50,779 bases of DNA from an uncultured Acetatifactor sp. (GTDB taxonomy: Bacteria > Bacillota > Clostridia > Lachnospirales > Lachnospiraceae). Under the pieces are notes generated by a model. The model was not told the origin of the DNA, made no database searches, and saw only the letters and a program-made list of their open reading frames with translations. The stretch lies in contig CANQUQ010000017.1 in NCBI GenBank assembly GCA_947627115.1, forward strand, positions 1 through 50,779, given 5' to 3'. The translations under genes were made by a program, and so were the position numbers. Below, one piece after another: positions 28,201 to 35,321 of this stretch (the first letter of the stretch is position 1; every line of letters begins with the position of its first letter).

Positions 28201-29828
28201 CGGAGGCGTTCGGAGGCAGTACCAAGACGGGAAAAGACGGCCTCTGGTTCTACTGTGAGGCGAACAGCGATCCGTGGAACTATGCGGACAGCAATAATAT
28301 CAATCATGAAGAGACAAAGCCCGTGCGGTACTGGAAGGTAAGATTTGTATATTATGACGACGAGGGCGCGGAGCACCAGATCGGCGATACGCAGGAGATC
28401 CTGGAGGGCGAAGCGGCAACGCCGCCGGAACCGCCGCAAAAGGAAGGCTATGTGTTCCTTCGCTGGACGCCGCAGGATTATATGGCGGTCTATAAGGATC
28501 TGACCGTTCAGGCAAATTACGTAGACGAGAACGAGGTGACCTATACAGTCAGATTCCTGCTTGAGGACGGTTCGGTATATTCGGAACAGAAAATCGTGCG
28601 GGGACATGATGTGATCATGCCTCAGCCCCCCTATAAAAAGGGATACGTATTTCTCGGCTGGAAGGTGATGGGCGGAGACGGCTCTACCAATACATCGCTC
28701 AATAATGTTCAGAACGATATGGATGTCATGGCGGTGTACAGAACGGCGCAGAACGGCGAGGACGACGGCTCCGGTACACAGAGCCAGAGCCCTAGACCTT
28801 CGGACGCGCCGGGACCTTCGGGCACACCGGGGCCCTCCGGCAGTCCCAGGCCCTCCGGCAGTCCGGGACCTTCGGGCACACCGGGACCTTCCGGTACACC
28901 GGGGCCCTCCGGCAGTCCGGGGACGGACAAAAAGCTTTATACTCTGACGGTAGAGAACGGCAGCGGTTCCGGAAGCTATGTAGAGGGCTCTCAGCCTGTG
29001 ATCATTGCCAATGATCCGGCTTCAGGGCAGGAATTCGACCATTGGTCCGTGAGCCCGGACGATGTAAAAATTGCCAGTGCGGTACTGTCCGCATCTATTA
29101 TCACCATGCCTGCAAGTGATGTGACGGTGACCGCTCACTATAAGGCCCGCTCCGGGAACGGCAGCTCAGGAGGCGGCAGCACCGGCAGCGGCAACAATAC
29201 GCAGAGGCCGAACGGCAGCTCCGGCATTATTACGAACGGCGGCACCACGGTGGTCATCGACAAGAACGGCCTGTCCAATACCGGTGTGGTCTCCGCGACG
29301 GTACACGGCTCCTCCGACAACTTTACGATCAAGATCTCGGAGAGCAGCGATGCTACCGAGGCGGCGCTCAGGGCTCTGATGGCGGAATACGGGAACCTGG
29401 ACAACATCAAGTATTTCCCGATGGATATTTCCCTGTATGATTCCACGGGGACAACGAAAATTACGGATACTACGGGCATTACTGTGGATATCACCCTTCC
29501 TCTGCCGGATTCTCTTATTACCTATGCCGGCAACAACAAGATTGCAAGCGTGGTAAATGACAGGCTGGAGAGACTGGGGGCAAGGTTCACTACCATACAG
29601 GGCGTGTCGTGCATTACTTTTACGGCGGAGCATTTTTCGCCCTATTTGATCTATGTGGATACCGGGGATCTGTCTTCGGGGATCGTGTCGGACAACACGC
29701 CCAAGACGGGAGACCTGATCCATCCCAAGTGGTTCTTATCCATAGGGCTGGCGTGCATTTCCTTCGTCCTTTTCATTCAGAAGGACGGCAGAAGGCAGCC
29801 TAAAAAGGTCAAGGTGAAAGCCAGATAA
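25251..29828 (+). CDS. Giant BspA-type leucine-rich-repeat surface protein with TPKTG sorting signal
   Basis: A 1525-aa predicted cell-wall-anchored adhesin. Order: signal peptide (about 18-45); N-terminal unique region; BspA/LRR_5 repeats from about 260 to 1010 (DYAFYRCGSLTSVTL, IGDSAFEGCRSLQTVDL, IEDHAFKDCKALNHVEL); InlB-type B repeats at about 1027-1165 (EGYVFLRWTPQDY, KGYVFLGWKVMGG); seven PSG[TS]PG hexapeptides (1183-1224); a divergent B repeat (FDHWSVSPDDV); a membrane-proximal beta domain (DITLPLPDSLITY); and a sorting signal TPKTG (1483-1487), hydrophobic helix and basic tail (GRRQPKKVKVKAR). The Ala-rich signal peptide follows an unusually long basic start. The ribosome-binding site AAGGAG overlaps the end of srtB, so the pair is one operon. 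Binding target unknown. Confidence 0.92.
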   Translation: MAGKEVKREVSKGKRRLKRSVRKTLGALFLATAIAVAAIPTEGLEAKTEPRNPANSVVIDSKGLIPEIDKDADIYISGDSLFRFAFYQESGNLLAVILGFNSQTLPEGRVVIPQQVEPYMKFTDSLGTSEGYVAVGGTGRFLYWKETRQVPVEVSDGDEAQTREEFVAYRPCYASEISNWGDLEAKDLYFDNKNKSEAGKGRTNYEEGDLTSTDKVPEAQRKPADVAYIGNQFVEDDNPSNPTGIWHVKGNTNDDPSRGVFAENNNITTLTVSDNLRGIGDYAFYRCGSLTSVTLANGLSFIAEGAFENCSSMSSINLDVHSNLTAIAQRAFYNCAALGSFTLPIGVQQIGDSAFEGCRSLQTVDLLSGGPGVFNQLSKLGEDVFRGCESLQNITFPRGVTGDICLSMFNGCVSLHYISTMNTSISFVEEEDFFTYKDFKRMLAEGSGSPVDGGFYFQGIEGSKLHEMTRKECFAFSYINVLGDTVTDLDRYELTVQEVNKSGEEAEEDDEYYEPGIATYEVNSSRHLTRYSAGKDVTSITIPSRIGPHPINVINARTFMDKCHIKKVEIPANVQEIGTEAFQGCHNLENVIFRTGDVVIGDNAFATQTVGSHEGSCGGLKNDADNTPAVKLKFTGPVSETSGPFNYAMSARGKYNAESQKEDFITYYTGWPTNMEIQYNPESDMSELVNFPSLRELRATDVYTRKNYAYIDKEHEDATTTAVQKYEAGQEAIMTDMEKAIINAAVNIVIPEGVDSVRDGLFREKEIDDTIPMILRAPKTVTAYSLKKITCEESGDVSGGDGTDVTGTFAGCEQISSIVLLGGVDTIEDHAFKDCKALNHVELPPTVSSLGIRPFGGCPELSNVSFGGGPYYTCDNSIIYELTDGEKTKIVECLEGRSNPRVSADEMASVTELYPEAFMGTHVMNVDLSQSKVTVIPERAFMDTQNLMEVTLPRYEPKQIKKDAFTDSTILSLVIPGERATIHSEAFGGSTKTGKDGLWFYCEANSDPWNYADSNNINHEETKPVRYWKVRFVYYDDEGAEHQIGDTQEILEGEAATPPEPPQKEGYVFLRWTPQDYMAVYKDLTVQANYVDENEVTYTVRFLLEDGSVYSEQKIVRGHDVIMPQPPYKKGYVFLGWKVMGGDGSTNTSLNNVQNDMDVMAVYRTAQNGEDDGSGTQSQSPRPSDAPGPSGTPGPSGSPRPSGSPGPSGTPGPSGTPGPSGSPGTDKKLYTLTVENGSGSGSYVEGSQPVIIANDPASGQEFDHWSVSPDDVKIASAVLSASIITMPASDVTVTAHYKARSGNGSSGGGSTGSGNNTQRPNGSSGIITNGGTTVVIDKNGLSNTGVVSATVHGSSDNFTIKISESSDATEAALRALMAEYGNLDNIKYFPMDISLYDSTGTTKITDTTGITVDITLPLPDSLITYAGNNKIASVVNDRLERLGARFTTIQGVSCITFTAEHFSPYLIYVDTGDLSSGIVSDNTPKTGDLIHPKWFLSIGLACISFVLFIQKDGRRQPKKVKVKAR
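28797..28922 (+). repeat. Seven 18-bp repeats encoding PSG[TS]PG hexapeptides
   Basis: Seven in-frame 18-bp units encode PSDAPG, PSGTPG, PSGSPR, PSGSPG, PSGTPG, PSGTPG and PSGSPG. They form a Pro/Gly/Ser stalk between the InlB-type repeats and the wall-proximal part. Several units are identical at DNA level, so the copy number is likely to vary between strains. Confidence 0.9.
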
Positions 29829-29840
29829 AGGGCAAGGTCT

Positions 29841-31979
29841 ATGAAAAAGAGGAAACGGCTTTTCGGTGTTCTGCTCGTGGCAGCGGCACTGATCATCATG
29901 CAGCTTCCCGTATCGGAGGCAGATGCGGCAACGCCATCTGCTTCCGATTTTAAAATAGAGGGAAGCACATTGGTAAAGTATCAAGGCACGCAGAAGAACG
30001 TGTCGGTTCCCAATACGGTGAAGTTCATCAGCGAGGGAGCCTTTGAGGAAAATAAGAATATAGAACGGGTGGTGCTGCCTGACTCCGTCGAGAAGATCGA
30101 ATCCTATGCCTTCTGGGGATGCGACAGTCTGAATACGGTGGTCCTTGGGAAAGGGCTGACCGCTGTGGGAGATTATGCCTTTACGAACTGCAAGGGACTC
30201 AGGCAGATGACGATTCCCTCCAATGTGTCCGTCATTGGGATCCAGGCCTTTGCGGACTGTGTGAATCTGCGGGACATAACGATTCCGCCTGAGACCGCGT
30301 CCATTCATGAGACTGCCTTTGACGGCTGTTATCAGCTGACCATCCATTGTAAGGAGGGCAGCGCCGCAGATAAGTACGCCGCAGCATTTTATGAAAAACA
30401 GAAGGAAATGCCGGAGTATGAGGACGTGCCGGAATACGATCCTTCCGACGGAGCCGCCCTTCCGGAGATTCAGCCCACGCCGTCGCCGGATGCGGGGCAG
30501 ACGCCTGTCGGTACAGAGCCGCAGGAGCCTGCGGCCGGGGCGGAGCTTGGTTCCACAAAAGTAGTGGGGAACAGGGCTGTCGTGTTCGTGGCTCCGGGTG
30601 AGCTCAACGTCTATGAGGCGGCGCCGCCTTCGGTGTCGGAACAGACGCCCGCTGCGGATTTTTCGGCCGGATACTCAGAGGACGGCATTCCCAAATTTAC
30701 GATAGTGGACGGCAGAATCGTGGCGGATCAGGCATTTTATAAGGATGCGGAGCTGAATGAGGTGTCACTGCCGGAGGGTATAAGGGAAATCGGACAGTTC
30801 GCCTTTGCGAGAAGCTCCGTGACCGGGATAACGGTTCCCCAGGGAGTGGAGGTGATCTCCTACGGAGCCTTCTATCACTGTGACGGTCTGGATCGTATCG
30901 AGCTGCCGGAGACGGTAATGCAGGTAGAGCCCAAGGCCTTTGAACATTCGGGCTGGGTAGAGAATTTTCTCAATGGCGGCGAGGGGGAGGGAGACTATCT
31001 GATAAGCGGAGGTGTGTTGGTCGCTTATCGCGGCTCTGCCGAGTCGGTCCATGTCCCGGAGGGAGTCCGCGTGATCGCGGCCGAGGTATTTCAAGGGCAT
31101 GAGGAGATAAAGTCCGTTTCATTTCCGGAGAGCCTGAGAGTGATAGGAGAGGGTGCGTTCGAGGATTGCACCGGACTGAGGGAGATCAGTCTGAATCAAG
31201 GACTGGAGCGGATTCTGGACAGAGCGTTCTTAAATTGTGCCGCGGAGAGGATATCCGTGCCCGCCTCGGTGAGCGCCATAGGACTGCGGGCGCTGGAAGG
31301 TACGGAGGCGGATTACGCAGGGGAGGCTCCGGCTGTCACCTACGAGGTCTCCGCCACCAGACTTTCCAATGAAGACTTCAGGGCCCCGGCTCCGGATCCG
31401 GAGGCTGTGGCCGCAGGCGTTGTGGTGGAAGAGCCCGAAGGCGCGTCCGCGGTATTGGAGGGCGCCGCCCGAAGCTATGTGCTCCGGCTGTGGGAATGTC
31501 AGGACACGGCCGACATGGAAGGAGCCTTTCAACGTGCCTTTGGAAGCCGGCTTCCTGAGGGCGCCTATGTATTGGAAGCGGAGCTTTGTGATAACAGCGG
31601 TATTCCCCTGACGAAGCTTGGCAGGCAGCTCTTGACGATCATCCTGCCGCTGCCGGACTCCCTGGCAGGTCAGGAGGTAAGGCTCTTTGATCTTGACAGG
31701 AACGGACAGATCGAGGAGCTCCCTGTGGAGCTCGTCAACGCCGACGGAAAAACTTCGGTCCGGTTCGCTGCGAATACGGTCTCTCAACTGTGCCTGTGTC
31801 CCACGGGCGGTACGGCTTCGGAGCCCGTGGAGATCAGCGTGGATATGGAGAGCTATGGCGCACCCCCGGCGTCCCCGAAAGGGGCGGTACTGCCATGGAA
31901 ATATCCTTTGGGGTGCATTGTTCTTCTTGGGGGAGTTGCTCTGCTCCTTACCGGCAGACAGAAGAACAGAGGAAAGTAA
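29841..31979 (+). CDS. Second BspA-type leucine-rich-repeat protein, membrane-anchored
   Basis: A 712-aa secreted protein: signal peptide (RLFGVLLVAAALIIMQLPVSEADA, about 6-29), a first block of LRR_5 repeats (about 60-170; IESYAFWGCDSLNTVVL, VGDYAFTNCKGLRQMTI), a Pro-rich linker (PTPSPDAGQTPVG), a second repeat block (about 295-480), and a C-terminal domain whose LTIILPLPDSLAGQEV segment matches that of the giant neighbour. It ends with a membrane helix (GCIVLLGGVALLL) and RQKNRGK, but I see no LPxTG-like motif before the helix. It is therefore probably membrane-held, not sortase-linked. It follows the giant gene by 12 bp in the same operon. Shared domains suggest the two arose by duplication and work at the same surface. 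Confidence 0.88.
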   Translation: MKKRKRLFGVLLVAAALIIMQLPVSEADAATPSASDFKIEGSTLVKYQGTQKNVSVPNTVKFISEGAFEENKNIERVVLPDSVEKIESYAFWGCDSLNTVVLGKGLTAVGDYAFTNCKGLRQMTIPSNVSVIGIQAFADCVNLRDITIPPETASIHETAFDGCYQLTIHCKEGSAADKYAAAFYEKQKEMPEYEDVPEYDPSDGAALPEIQPTPSPDAGQTPVGTEPQEPAAGAELGSTKVVGNRAVVFVAPGELNVYEAAPPSVSEQTPAADFSAGYSEDGIPKFTIVDGRIVADQAFYKDAELNEVSLPEGIREIGQFAFARSSVTGITVPQGVEVISYGAFYHCDGLDRIELPETVMQVEPKAFEHSGWVENFLNGGEGEGDYLISGGVLVAYRGSAESVHVPEGVRVIAAEVFQGHEEIKSVSFPESLRVIGEGAFEDCTGLREISLNQGLERILDRAFLNCAAERISVPASVSAIGLRALEGTEADYAGEAPAVTYEVSATRLSNEDFRAPAPDPEAVAAGVVVEEPEGASAVLEGAARSYVLRLWECQDTADMEGAFQRAFGSRLPEGAYVLEAELCDNSGIPLTKLGRQLLTIILPLPDSLAGQEVRLFDLDRNGQIEELPVELVNADGKTSVRFAANTVSQLCLCPTGGTASEPVEISVDMESYGAPPASPKGAVLPWKYPLGCIVLLGGVALLLTGRQKNRGK

Positions 31980-31985
31980 TACGAT

Positions 31986-32025
31986 CGCCGCAGAAGTCTG
32001 GACTTTCGGCCAGATTTCTGCGGCG
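31986..32025 (+). terminator. Hairpin after the LRR operon
   Basis: CGCCGCAGAA-TCTGG pairs with CCAGA-TTCTGCGGCG around ACTTTCGG. Only a weak T-rich stretch (AATTTTC) follows, so its efficiency is uncertain. A second hairpin with a better T-run begins at 32041. Confidence 0.6.
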
Positions 32026-32040
32026 GCACTAATTTTCAGT

Positions 32041-32087
32041 CCCGGCATACTATAAAAAATGAGTATAGTATATGCCGGGATGTTTTT
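32041..32087 (+). terminator. Terminator-like hairpin overlapping the start of the subtilase frame
   Basis: CCCGGCATACTATA (32041-32054) pairs with TATAGTATATGCCGGG with a two-base bulge, and GATGTTTTTT follows. It overlaps the first two possible ATGs (32059, 32080) of the next gene. Either it ends the LRR operon and the protease starts downstream at 32092 or 32101, or it hides the start codon and regulates translation. Confidence 0.6.
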
Positions 32088-33021
32088 TGTTATGCGGAGA
32101 GTGAGGGAACAGGTCGGAGATCTTGAGGGCCCGCGGGCGGACGGCGGCAGCGGCATTACTGTTGCAATGCTTGATACCGGCGTGGCATTTCATCCCGATC
32201 TTGCCGGAAGGGTGCTCTGCTTTCGGGATTTCACAGGACCCTGCCGGTCCGCCTGGGCGGGGAGCCGGGACGCTTACGATGACAACGGCCACGGGACTCA
32301 TGTGGCGGGGATCATATGCGGCAGCGGGCTTTTGTCCGCCGGGAAATACAGGGGACTTGCTCCGGGAGTCAGGCTTGTGGTAGGCAAGGTGCTGGACGAG
32401 CGGGGAGACGGCCTGACGGAGGCTATGCTGAGAGGACTGGACTGGATCCTTGAGGTCCGGGAACGATACCGTATCCGTATCCTGAACATCTCGGTCGGGA
32501 TAGGAGATCTGGAGGATAAGCAGAAGGAGCTGGCGCTGCAGGAGAAGCTGGAGGAAATTTGGGACAGAGGGATCTTGGTGGTGTGCGCGGCGGGAAATAA
32601 GGGGCCGGGGGAGGGAACAGTCTCCTCCGTAGGGGGCAGTTCGAGTGTGGTGACGGTGGGATGTCATGACGGCAGCTTTAAGGAGGGAGCTTCGTGGCTC
32701 TGTTCAAATTATTCCGGAAGGGGCATTCCGGGGGAGGCACCGCGCAAGCCGGATCTGGTGGCGCCAGGGACGGAAATAGTCTCCTGCAATTCCATGTGTT
32801 ATCGTTTTCACGGCAATTATATCAATGCGTACGCCGTAAAAAGCGGCACCTCCATGGCGACGCCGATCGTGTCTGCCGCTGCGGCACTGGCACTGCAGAA
32901 ATTTCCCTCCATGACCCATGAGGAATGCCGGCAGAAGCTGCAGTATACCGCCACGGACCTGGGGCTTCCCTGGAATCAGCAGGGATGGGGGATGGTAAAT
33001 GTCAGACGGCTTTTGGAATAA
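32059..33021 (+). CDS. S8 family (subtilisin-like) serine protease
   Basis: A compact subtilase of up to 320 aa with the full catalytic triad: Asp in VAMLDTGVAFHPDL, His in DDNGHGTHVAGI and Ser in KSGTSMATPIVSAAAALAL. The oxyanion Asn lies in VVCAAGNKGPG. There is no signal peptide or propeptide of the secreted type, so it resembles intracellular serine proteases of Bacilli and Clostridia. The start is uncertain: ATGs at 32059, 32080 and 32092 and a GTG at 32101 are in frame, none has a strong ribosome-binding site, and the first two lie within a terminator-like hairpin. I give the longest frame; homology begins near RRVREQVGD, which favours 32092. Confidence 0.9.
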   Translation: MSIVYAGMFFVMRRVREQVGDLEGPRADGGSGITVAMLDTGVAFHPDLAGRVLCFRDFTGPCRSAWAGSRDAYDDNGHGTHVAGIICGSGLLSAGKYRGLAPGVRLVVGKVLDERGDGLTEAMLRGLDWILEVRERYRIRILNISVGIGDLEDKQKELALQEKLEEIWDRGILVVCAAGNKGPGEGTVSSVGGSSSVVTVGCHDGSFKEGASWLCSNYSGRGIPGEAPRKPDLVAPGTEIVSCNSMCYRFHGNYINAYAVKSGTSMATPIVSAAAALALQKFPSMTHEECRQKLQYTATDLGLPWNQQGWGMVNVRRLLE

Positions 33022-33035
33022 GTGGGGAATTGGAC

Positions 33036-33073
33036 TTGACAGGGCTCGTGTAATTGTATACAATTATACGAGC
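33036..33073 (+). promoter_or_regulatory. Promoter with 30-bp palindromic operator of the citrate synthase operon
   Basis: TTGACA (33036-33041) and TACAAT (33059-33064) are spaced by 17 bp. The -10 box is embedded in a 30-bp inverted repeat, 33044-33073, with arms GCTCGTGTAATTGTA and TACAATTATACGAGC, broken at only one position. The core ATTGTATACAAT is of the kind bound by GntR/FCD regulators, and such a regulator is encoded by the second gene of the unit. Binding would cover the -10 box, so repression is expected. Confidence 0.8.
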
Positions 33074-33106
33074 CAAACAATCAATGATAAAGGAGACTGA
33101 GCCGTT

Positions 33107-34516
33107 ATGAAAGAGAATGATACCTTTCAGAATCGTCCTGTCACAATGAATACCAAGAATAATCTGCTCCAGATCGAAGAGCACATGTACATACTGGACG
33201 ACGTGGAAAAGCCGAATGTATTCCGCAATATGTTCCCGTACTCAGAGATACCGAAGATACCTTTCAATGACAGGATCGTACCGCATAACATGCCGAAAGA
33301 GATCTGGATCACAGACACCACATTCCGTGACGGCCAGCAGTCCAGAGCGCCCTATACTACAGAGCAGATCGTAACAATATACGATTATCTCCACAAGCTG
33401 GGAGGCCCCAACGGGATGATACGCGCCAGCGAATTTTTCCTGTACAGCAAGAAGGACCGGGACGCGGTATATAAATGTATGGAGAGAGGCTATCGGTTCC
33501 CGGAGGTCACCAGCTGGATCCGGGCCAGCAAAGAGGATTTTAAACTGGTGAAGGAAATCGGCATGAAGGAGACGGGTATCCTTGTAAGCTGCTCCGATTA
33601 CCATATTTTCCTGAAGCTGAAAATGACCAGACGCCAGGCCATGGACCATTATCTGAGCGTGATACGGGATTGCCTTGAGGAGGGGATCAGTCCCAGATGC
33701 CATCTGGAGGACATCACCAGAGCAGATATCTACGGGTATGTGGTGCCGTTCTGTCTGGAACTGATGAAGCTGATGGACAAGTACAAGATACCGATCAAGG
33801 TGAGGGCCTGCGATACCATGGGGTACGGTGTGAATTATCCCGGCGCGGTCATCCCAAGAAGCGTGCAGGGAATCATCTATGCCATTCACACTCACGCGGG
33901 GGTGCCTCACAGCCTGATCGAGTGGCACGGACACAATGATTTCTATAAGGCGGTGAGCAACTCTACCACCGCATGGCTCTACGGCTGCTCCGGCGTCAAT
34001 ACATCGCTGTTCGGCATCGGGGAGCGGACAGGCAATACCCCTCTGGAGGCGATGGTCTTTGAGTATGCGCAGCTGAAGGGCGATCTGAACGGAATGGACA
34101 CCACCGTGATCACGGAGCTGGCGGAATACTATGAGAAGGAGATCGGTTATCAGATACCGCCGAGAACGCCCTTTGTAGGCCGTAATTTCAATGTGACAAG
34201 GGCGGGAATTCACGCGGACGGTCTGCTGAAGAACGAGGAGATATACAATATCTTCGACACGGAAAAATTCCTGAGGCGGCCTGTGCTGTGCGCCGTTTCC
34301 AACACTTCGGGGCTGGCGGGCATCGCGCACTGGATAAATACCTACTACAAGCTGAGCGGTGAAAAGCAGGTGGACAAAAATTCGGATCTGGTCAAGGCCG
34401 TAAAGGAGTGGGTAGATGAGGAATATGAGGGAGGCCGTGTGACCGTTCTGACCGACGAGGAGATAGTCGCATGTGTGGACCGGGTATGTCGGGAGAAAAA
34501 TTATGAGCAATTATAA
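33107..34516 (+). CDS. Probable Re-type citrate synthase (HMGL/isopropylmalate synthase-like)
   Basis: A 469-aa member of the DRE-TIM metallolyase family. The family signature is TDTTFRDGQQSRAPYT, and the metal-binding HxH is in AIHTHAGVPHSLIEWHGHND. It lacks the C-terminal LeuA regulatory domain of isopropylmalate synthase. Its length and its linkage to isocitrate dehydrogenase two genes on match the Re-citrate synthase known from Clostridium kluyveri, which makes citrate from acetyl-CoA and oxaloacetate in anaerobes lacking the usual enzyme. This would supply 2-oxoglutarate for glutamate through icd. Isopropylmalate or homocitrate synthase activity cannot be excluded from sequence alone. 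The ATG follows AAAGGAG. Its 3' end overlaps the GntR gene by 14 bp. Confidence 0.78.
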   Translation: MKENDTFQNRPVTMNTKNNLLQIEEHMYILDDVEKPNVFRNMFPYSEIPKIPFNDRIVPHNMPKEIWITDTTFRDGQQSRAPYTTEQIVTIYDYLHKLGGPNGMIRASEFFLYSKKDRDAVYKCMERGYRFPEVTSWIRASKEDFKLVKEIGMKETGILVSCSDYHIFLKLKMTRRQAMDHYLSVIRDCLEEGISPRCHLEDITRADIYGYVVPFCLELMKLMDKYKIPIKVRACDTMGYGVNYPGAVIPRSVQGIIYAIHTHAGVPHSLIEWHGHNDFYKAVSNSTTAWLYGCSGVNTSLFGIGERTGNTPLEAMVFEYAQLKGDLNGMDTTVITELAEYYEKEIGYQIPPRTPFVGRNFNVTRAGIHADGLLKNEEIYNIFDTEKFLRRPVLCAVSNTSGLAGIAHWINTYYKLSGEKQVDKNSDLVKAVKEWVDEEYEGGRVTVLTDEEIVACVDRVCREKNYEQL

Positions 34517-35210
34517 CGTAAAGCAGGAGGTCACGGACAAGTATTCCCTGCGGGGCCGCGTCTTCAACAGGCTCAGGGAGGATATCCTGAGCGGAAAGTA
34601 CGAGGAGCACGAGGAATTGAAGGAGATGGCCATCGGAGAGGAGATGGGCGTCAGCCGAACTCCTGTGAGGGAGGCCTTCCGGCAGCTGGAGCTGGAGGGG
34701 CTGATCCAGATCATCCCGAACAGAGGGGCTTATGTGACCGGCATCACGGAAAAGGATGTGCGTGATATTTACATGATCCGCTCTATGCTGGAGGGGCTAT
34801 GCGCCCGCTGGGCTACAGAGCATATCACCCAGGAGCAGATGGACGAGATGGAGGAGAACGTATATCTGGCGGAATTCCATGCGAAAAAAGGGCACCTGGA
34901 GCAGCTGGCCGAGCTGGACAACCGGTTCCACGATATTCTCTACGAAGCCTGCAACAGTAAGATCCTGGAGCACCAGCTGAAGGACTTTCATCAATATGTG
35001 CTGAGGGTGCGGAGAAAGACTCTGGCAAATGCCAACAGAGGTCCAAAGTCCAATGAGGAGCACAAGCAGATCATGGAAGCGATCCGGGACAGGAACGCAG
35101 ACCTGGCGGAACAGCTGGCACATCAACACATGATCAACGCCTACGAAAATATGGTAAAGAACGGTCTGCATGAAGCGTATGAGAGAGATGAGAGCCACAG
35201 TGGGAAGTAA
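34503..35210 (+). CDS. GntR/FadR-type (FCD domain) transcriptional regulator
   Basis: A 235-aa regulator with an N-terminal GntR winged helix (LRGRVFNRLREDILSGKY, GEEMGVSRTPVREAFRQLE, GLIQIIPNRGAYV) and a C-terminal all-helical FCD ligand domain (about 85-230). The FCD metal/ligand residues are suggested by DNRFHDILYEA and by EHKQIMEAI..HQHM. The ATG at 34503 has GGGAG seven bases upstream and overlaps the end of the synthase gene; the earlier in-frame ATG at 34473 has no site. It probably controls its own operon through the 33044-33073 palindrome. FCD ligands are usually small carboxylates, so citrate, isocitrate or 2-oxoglutarate is an attractive guess here. Confidence 0.92.
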   Translation: MSNYNVKQEVTDKYSLRGRVFNRLREDILSGKYEEHEELKEMAIGEEMGVSRTPVREAFRQLELEGLIQIIPNRGAYVTGITEKDVRDIYMIRSMLEGLCARWATEHITQEQMDEMEENVYLAEFHAKKGHLEQLAELDNRFHDILYEACNSKILEHQLKDFHQYVLRVRRKTLANANRGPKSNEEHKQIMEAIRDRNADLAEQLAHQHMINAYENMVKNGLHEAYERDESHSGK

Positions 35211-35321
35211 TGCTTTGCAGTCCTGTTCCGAATGGCTCGTATGACAGCGAAGACAGAATAACAAAATAATAAATAGCAGACGAAGGCGTGTTTCGCCGAA
35301 AGGCTGCGGAAAAGAGGAGAT

